In this document: positions 57,384-64,000 of the stretch, in pieces
Layout: each line of letters opens with the position of its first letter
Position numbering within the stretch: position 1 is the stretch's first letter
Origin: Sextonia rubra
Lineage: Eukaryota; Streptophyta; Magnoliopsida; Laurales; Lauraceae
Length of the DNA stretch: 64,000 nucleotides
Assembly: GCA_037013555.1 (NCBI GenBank)
Contig: JASUAD010000001.1
Location: 72,622,535-72,686,534, forward strand
Direction of reading: 5' to 3'
Translations under genes and position numbers: made by a program
Notes under the pieces: generated by a model
What the model was told of the DNA's origin: nothing
The model's database searches: none
What the model saw: only the letters and a program-made list of their open reading frames with translations

Positions 57384-58475
57384 TGATGCTGGACTAAATG
57401 ATGCAATTAGAGATCAAAGGAATGAATTAATGATTCTAATAAATATATAAATTGTAAGCCAATCACACCATTCCATGTGAATTAAACTAAATTAATTATG
57501 AGCTGACCCAAGCCTTATGATAGTCTTGCAATTGGCCCTCAAGCAAGTTGTTGATCAGAGAATGGAAACTTCCAATTTACTTAGGGATATGTCAACCCAA
57601 GTAGATACCCATGATCCTTGAGGATTTAAACGCTTGGTTAGGGGATTCGAAAAGGTCTGATAATATAGATTGGAGTTAGGATTTTTGAAAGGGATTAAAT
57701 CTAGGCTTCCATTGAGAGTACAAATCTAGATCTATATTTCCATTGGGCATGAAAATCTGAGATGGGTTCTTGTAATAACTAGAAAAGATGGGGAAGAATA
57801 TCTAGAGATCTAGATCTATATTTCCATTGGGCATGAAAATTCGAGATGGGTTCTTGGGATACCTAGGAAAGACAGGGAATACTGGAATAAGATCTAGAAA
57901 ACAAATTGGTGAGATGCCTTGGCTTCGTACCAAACTTCCGTTTATGGGTGAGAATAAAAACCTCCAAGAGATATCTCAAGGGTGCCTTTTGGGAGAAAAA
58001 AAATTGGTTCATTCATTCATTAACCCTTTCTCAGAGAGAATAATGGAATTTATACAAGACAAAACAAAGCCCTAAAGATTAATGATCTAGATTTAATAAT
58101 AGGAAATCACTACTTAATAGAAAATGAATAAAGAAAATAAATAACTAAAGGAAATATCTGGGGAGGAATAGGGCTGCCTTGCGCATTTTCCTCCTGCATG
58201 GGGAATTGTGTGCAAGGCTAGTGGAAGAATCCCTATGCAAGGAGTTTAAGTTGCAGGTCCCTCCTGGACCCCTATTCTTATTTCTTTAGTTCCAAGCTCT
58301 GATTCTCGTGGGTCCCCTTGATACTCTTAAATTCTTTAGGATAAATCTTTGATTGCTCATCTCTTACGGACCATCCTAGAGTGGGTCTTCTATAGGTTAG
58401 CCATAGGAGGCCTTTAGCTTGTTGGATGTCAAATCCAACAATCAATCTTCTTCCATAAGCCAATCAAACCATGGA
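57384..58475 (-). repeat. 3' LTR of the Gypsy chromovirus
   Basis: The + strand start is TGATGCTGGACTAAATGATG. The right boundary is approximate because the partner LTR is cut by the window at the equivalent place. A local repeat of GATCTAGATCTATATTTCCA near 57726 and 57808 explains the ORF 57827-58075, which is not a gene. Confidence 0.75.
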
Positions 58476-60907
58476 CTTACCTAATCGTCATAAATTAAGC
58501 CCATGAAAGGCTCAGCCAACCATAACGAAGCTTTATCCTCCTTTTTCTTCTTGCATCTTTTGTTGCTTTTGCAAAATCAAAGATTTTGCCTCTGGCAAAA
58601 CAAAATTGTAATACATCTCCAAAATATCTAGATCTAGTCGTTGTAACTCATCATGGGTAATCCAAGTAGCATCATACATTAGGCTGTCCTTCCACTTGAC
58701 AAGATACTTGTGCACCCCCATCATGTTTGCTGGAAACCAAGTTGTCATCTAAGATGTCCTCCACAACATCTTTTTGGTGGCTTAAAGGTGTTGTAGGTGA
58801 GGAATGAAAGCTCGGTTCAAATTGGATAGGTTCATATTATTTTAGCCCCAGTGGTAGGTTAGTTGTTGGGTTAGTGGATAAGGAAAAGATGAGGATCACT
58901 AGGGAAAGTTCTGGGACCTCTAAAGAGCACAAGATCATCTACATTGAGAATTGGATTGATCTCCATGTCCAGGGGAAGTTCCAACACATGCATTTGGATC
59001 CAAACTCTTTAAGATATTGAAGTGCCCCATACTACAAGCCTATAACTTTTTAGTGGTCCTTAGAGGTGATCATTCTTGCCTTAATCAGACCATTACACAT
59101 TCACCTATATTAAATTCAACATGACGACGATGTGCATCAGCAGTAATTTAATATGATTCATTTTACACTTTATCCTTCTTTTGATCTCATCATGAAGGGA
59201 ATGGATATGATGTGTAAATGACTCATCAGATGTAGAGGGTCTATGCGATAAAGAAACGGGAATGAGGTCTACTAGCAACCTGGGTTTACATCCCAACACA
59301 GTCTCAAAGGGCTGATGATAATGGATCTATTGACCAAACTATTGTATACAAACTCAGTAACTAGTAACATGACAACCTAAGCTCTAAACTGCTATCCTAC
59401 AAGGCATTTAAGAAGATTCCTTAAGCTTCTATTCACAACTTTAGTTTGGCCATCTGTTTGTGGATGATAGTTCGAAGAAAATTGAAGTTTAGTTCTCATG
59501 ATCGCCAAAAGTGTCTTCCCAAAATACCTGGTGCATTTCACATTCAATTAGTGACAACGGTAGTTGGGAGCCCATGAAGTAGTACAATCTCATTAAAGAT
59601 AACGATGTGTAACATGAGATACATATGAGGTTTTTGAACAAGGAATGAAGTGGGCCATCTTTGAGAAATGGTCGACCATGACCAATATAGAATTGTGTTT
59701 TAGTAAAGTTTTCGGGAGGCCTAACACAAAGTTCATACTGACATCCTTCCACCGTGCATGTGGCATTGGCAACGGAGTGTACAACCTCGTATTTTACATG
59801 TGCTAATTTACAAGTTAACACGTTCTACACTACCCTATAATCTTGACAACATCTTGCTTGAGAGTTGGCCAATAAAACTGATCCTCCACGAGGGCAATGG
59901 TTTTATTGCCTCCAAAGTGGCTTGCGATTCCTCCCACATGCATTTTCAACATAAAGAATCACGAAATGACATTTGAGGAATGCATAACCTATTTCCTTTA
60001 AAAAAGGAATCCATCCTTGAACAATAATCCCTGAATGCTTTTCAAGGGATCATTTGAAAGTGAGTTGTAAAGTTCCTAAAAGTGTGGACATGTTGGATAC
60101 ACTTCTACTAAATGCTTAAAACCTATCATGTTTACACTCATGGAGTGTAGCAACATGGTCTTGCATCTCAAAGCATCTGTTGCCCCTCTGACTTATACTT
60201 AAGCACGAACGTAAATTCTTGTAAGTCCTTTATCCATTTTGTGTCCTTATATCTTAACTTAACCTAGGATAGAAGGTACTTCAGTGCCTTATGGTCTGAG
60301 TACAAGACAAACTCATGCAGTAATAAGTACTGTCTCCATTATTTTAGTGCTTGCACTACCACATAAAATTCTCTCTCATAATTGGCATATTTTTGCCTGT
60401 CTCCATTCAATCCCTGAAAATATTTGTCTTGAAAGAGATTTTCTACTCATCACAAAGCCTAATATGAATCTGATAGTGGCCACTCTTAAGATATATTTTC
60501 GAAAAAATCTTGGCACCCACCATCATATCTAAGATATCATCAAGTCTTGGTATGGGAAACCAATACTTAATTGTAATCTTATTGATCACCCAACTATCAA
60601 TGCCCATCCTCCAAGATCCAACCATCTTAGGGGTCAGGAGTGCGGGTATGACAGAAGGACTCAAACTTTCTTAGATATAGTCCTTTTCAAGAAGCTCATC
60701 AACCTGCCTTTTCAATTAAGGATGTTCAATTAAGTTCATTCTATAGTGTGTTAGGTTTGGGAGAGTTACGCTAGGAACCAAATCAGTGGATTGTTATATG
60801 TAACACAATGGTGGGAGCTCATTTGGTCATTCTTCAGGAAAATCATCCTGGAATTCATGCAAGATCTGCTCCACTTAACATGGGATCTCTGCAACATTCT
60901 CTTACTT

Positions 60908-61018
60908 GGCTTCCTTAGTCATGAAAATAAACATGTTAGGTTTTCCTGCTTTGCCATTCTTGAGACTTCCTTAGTCACCAAGATAAACATAGCAGGTTCC
61001 CTGCCTTGCCATTCTTGA
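60908..61018. repeat. Two-copy 56-bp duplication in the Gypsy interior
   Basis: CTTCCTTAGTCA, AATAAACAT, AGGTT and TTGCCATTCTTGAGAC recur in the same order at about 60908 and 60964. Confidence 0.7.
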
Positions 61019-61150
61019 GACTCTCTTGGAGATTACTCTCAATTTCTGTGGTACCCAAAATTTGAATGCCTCTCAATTTTGAGCCCTTTCTTCTCATGTC
61101 TCTTTCTTTCTCACTAGTTTCCTTTGCTAGGCTCTTTCCTTTTGGGTTCT

Positions 61151-61300
61151 TTAGGAGGAAGTGGATGAAGCCTCACTTTCCCACCTTCAAAATAGAAGAT
61201 TAAGAGGAAGTGGATGAAACCTCACTTTCCTACCTTCAAAATAGAAGATTAGGAGGAAGTGGATGAAGCCTCACTTTCCTACCTTTGAAATCGAAGATGT
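61151..61300. repeat. Three-copy 50-bp minisatellite in the Gypsy interior
   Basis: Units starting at 61151, 61201 and 61250 share AGGAAGTGGATGAA, CCTCACTTTCC and ACCTT-AAAT-GAAGAT with few differences. It lies between the RT and protease remnants of the decayed Gypsy element. Confidence 0.85.
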
Positions 61301-62918
61301 GAATGTTGGACCTTCCAAAATTAATAATGTCCAAGTCGTACAACTATAGCGTACCCAAAATGATATGTCCCACATCCATGGAACCAACATCGTAACCACA
61401 ATTTGTCCTTATAGGAGGAAAGCTCAAGTGGGACCAAATACCTCTGAGACAAGCAAAGGTATTAGATGAAAGGACATTTGCATAACTACCACTGTCTATG
61501 ATGAGCATGTAGCTTCTTCCATTACATTTTAGATAAGTATGGAGCATGGCAGTTCACTGCTAATCATCATCCTTTTGCATTGCTAAGGCACACCTAACCA
61601 CTACCATTTGGTTTCTCTCATTAACACTCCGGTTCTCTCTCTACTCCTTATAAGTTTGATAGGCAAGAAGAAACCTAAGGAAAGAAATGCAGTCCTCGGG
61701 ATCCCCATAATCATCATTACATGGGACAAAGTCAGGAACATAATTATCCCCATCTGATTCACTATCATCATGAACTTGCTTTATAAACAAATTCCTATTG
61801 GCACAAGTAGCAGCAAAATGTCCATACCCATGACACTTGTAGGACTTGGTTTGAGCGTCTCTTTAGGAGCCTTCAGAAGCAACTCCCTTTCCTTTGAGGT
61901 CACCTGAAGCAAAATGACTAATGGTGGTCTCCTTCTCCTACAGGTTTCCTGAGCTAGTTCTTGCATTCACTGGGTTAGCCCTAGGATTACCACTCCATGA
62001 ATCTACCTTCTTAGGAAACTGAAATCTCACATATTACACTAGGTCTTGCACCTTCTCTTACATTGAATCAGCTCTTGCCTCATATCGGGACACAAACCCG
62101 CCCTAAATTAAGAATGGAGCAAAGGTAGATCCTCGTTAACAACACATCTTAGATTAAGCTCTACAAATCGCATGATGTATTCAGCGGACCTTGCTTGAGG
62201 TTGCTCCTTTGATCTAGGAGTCTCTCACAATAAGTTTGGAGAACGTACTTACCCTTAATCCTCTCTTTCATTCCTTCCCAAGTGTTGATAGCGAGAAAGC
62301 CTAACTGTTGCTCATGATGTTCTAAGTTGTTCCAAAAGATCCTAGCTCGAGACACTAATTTCAAGGTGGCCAACTTAACCTTCCTTGCCTTTGACATTTC
62401 ATTCTAGTTAAAATAATGGTCTAAGTCAAAAAGACAACCGGAGAAGACCTATGCGTCCATTGAACCATCAAAGGTGGGGGCATCTATTTTAATGCTCTTC
62501 TTGATCTACCCTTCGGGATCTTGGCCTTAGCCATGACCCCTATGATCATTACTATTGTCAAATTCAACATTGGTGTCCAGCTTATGGTTGTCTCTGTCTC
62601 GGATTCCATGACGCCTTCCATTATCACCTTGGACAAATCGCTCAATTTCACCAAGATAGTTCCTATGTTCTCCAGATAAGTCTACTTGCCCTTGCTGTAA
62701 GGCATCGATCTGCACTGTAAGCCCTCCACAATTTTGGCTATTGTTCTAAGGTTGCACTAAATTGGGTAGGACTTGTTTTTGCTTGCGAAGTGCCTGCCAT
62801 CCCGAAAACTAGAAGTTGATGCTTCCTACCACTCCTAGTTGGCATACAACGACTACCTATACTCTATGAAATTTAATGCAATTAAGTCCCTAGGTAATCC
62901 TTTGCTTTGATACCAAGT

Positions 62919-64000
62919 TGATGTAGGATAGGATGGAAAACTAACCTAAATGATGCAATTAAAGATCAATGGAATGAATTAATGATTTTAATGAATTTAC
63001 AAATTATAAGCCAATCACACCATTCCATGAGAATTAAACCAAATTAGTTATGGGATGACCCAAGCCTTGTGACAGTCAATTGGCCCCTCAATGAAGTTAA
63101 GGATTGGATCGATTGGAGAATGGAAACCTTCAATATGTCTAGGGATATGTCAACTCAAGTAGATACCCATGATCCTCAAGGATTTAAAGTAAGGCTTGGT
63201 TGGGGGATTTGAAAAGGTTTGATAATATATATTGGAATTAGGATTGTTGAAAGGGACTAGATCTAGGCTTCCATTGAGTGTACAAATCTAGATCTATTTT
63301 TCCATTAGGCATAAAAATCTGAAATGGGTTCTTGTAATATCTAGAAAAGATGGGGAAGAAATGAAGAATATCTGGAGATCTAGATCTATATTTCCATTGG
63401 GCATGAAAATTCAAGATGGGTTCTTGGAATACCTGGAAAGATGGGAAAGAATATCTAGAGAAGAAGATGATGAGATACTTTGGCTTCAAACCAAACTTCC
63501 ATTGGCAGGCCAGAAGAAGAACTTGCAAGAGAGATCTCAAGAAGGCCTTTTAGGAGAAAAAGTTTGTTCATTAATTTATTAACCCTTTCTCAAAGCAAAA
63601 CAATGCAGTTTTATACTAGCCAAAACAAAGCCCTAAAGATAAATGGTCCAGATCTACTCTTAGAACATCATTACTTAATATAAAAACAAATAAAGAAAAT
63701 AAATAACTAAAGGAAATATCTAGGGAGAAAAAAGCTGCTTTGTGCATGGGGATTCGTGCACGAATCCCTTTGCAAGCAATTTAAGTTGAGGGTCCCTCCT
63801 GGACCCCTCTTCTTTTTTCTTTAATTCGAAGCTTTGATTCCTATGGGTCCCCTTGACACTCTTCAATTCTTTACAATAAATCTTTAATTGTTCATCCCTT
63901 GTGGACCATCCTAGTGTGGGGTCTTCCACAGGTCTACCACAGGAGGCCTTTAGCTTGCTAGATGCCAAATCCAATGATGGACTAAGTAAGCCAATCAAGT
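62919..64000 (-). repeat. 5' LTR of the Gypsy chromovirus, incomplete
   Basis: Its + strand start TGATGTAGGATAGGATGG follows the complement of the primer site. It matches the LTR at 57384 over its visible length. The outer end and the TSD are beyond the window. ORFs at 63238-63683 and 63720-63998 are LTR sequence, not genes. Confidence 0.8.

Larger units (their letters stand above)
58533..62715 (-). pseudogene. Gypsy gag-pol with C-terminal chromodomain, broken
   Basis: From right to left on the minus strand: gag N-part (MQIDALQQGQVDLSG; 62527-62715), gag core (KVKLATLKLVSRARIFWNNL; 62161-62397), zinc-knuckle-like CHGYGHFAATCAN (near 61800-61840), protease (YMLIIDSGSYANVLSS; 61344-61547), RT (TIKYWFPIPRLDDILD, FSKIYLKSGHYQIHI; 60443-60664), integrase (WKDVSMNFVLGLPKTLLKHN, MVDHFSKMAHFIPCSKT; 59593-59784) and chromodomain (HKYLVKWKDSLMYDATWITH; 58533-58748). 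The chromodomain marks the chromovirus clade, probably Reina-like by its integrase text. All parts are separated by stops or frameshifts. Confidence 0.85.
57384..64000 (-). mobile_element. Ty3/Gypsy chromovirus, decayed, right LTR cut by the window end
   Basis: On the minus strand: 5' LTR from beyond the window to 62919, primer site TTGGTATCAAAGC next to it (62904-62916), gag, protease, RT, integrase and chromodomain remnants (58533-62715), and 3' LTR about 57384-58475. The two LTRs share long stretches, including GCCAATCACACCATTCCATG and GATCTAGATCTATATTTCCA. Many stops and small indels mark it as old. It entered the tandem repeat at 56700-57383. Confidence 0.85.

Noticed and set aside
57827..58075. 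82-residue ORF and its relatives at 63361-63683
   Set aside because: They are equivalent positions in the two LTRs of the Gypsy element, so they are repeat sequence, not genes.

Overview
This is a piece of a flowering-plant nuclear genome. It is AT-rich and gene-poor, and most of it is transposable elements (TEs) of many families and ages, several nested. The species cannot be named from the sequence. Plant-type Copia, Gypsy and Cassandra elements, RTE and L1 LINEs and hAT-like elements, together with very large TE-filled introns, point to an angiosperm with a large, repeat-rich genome.

Host gene. The only recognisable host gene lies on the + strand. It is the C-terminal half of a nucleotide-sugar/triose-phosphate translocator family protein of the UDP-uronic-acid-transporter type. 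Three exons (1-94, 19510-19738, 25688-25834 with the stop) join in phase across introns of 19.4 kb and 5.9 kb. The first intron holds a full-length Copia element (1236-7352) carrying a DNA transposon (2066-2823), a solo LTR (8700-10275), a LINE tail (11945-12056), a Copia 3' fragment (about 13020-13600) and a chimeric retroelement (13861-16701). The second intron holds a tandem MITE-like array and broken Copia and L1 pieces.

25.8-34 kb. After the gene come a hAT-type element (27564-28022) and a very young non-autonomous Copia element (28113-33923). The two 232-bp LTRs of the latter differ at one base and it has a perfect target-site duplication (TSD). Its interior is a mosaic: a decayed pol, an antisense exon from a LAMMER-type (AFC) protein kinase gene, an LTR/primer-site junction of another element, and dozens of tiny palindromes built on a C-CNGAA-G core whose arms covary. 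That palindrome series is the most unusual signal in the window.

34-51 kb. Low-information AT-rich sequence and local duplications (34-41 kb) precede a minus-strand Copia array of the form internal-LTR-internal-LTR-internal (40998-49706). A Cassandra TRIM carrying 5S rRNA-derived sequence (45769-46375) sits inside its gag region.

51-64 kb. An RTE LINE (51838-56290) is split by a 2.9-kb solo LTR (51972-54895). A tandem repeat of about 152 bp (56700-57383) is entered by a decayed minus-strand Gypsy chromovirus (57384 to the window end) with a recognisable chromodomain.

No tRNA, rRNA gene, CRISPR array or prokaryotic-type operon was seen. Apart from the transporter exons, every coding signal belongs to a mobile element or to a fragment carried by one.
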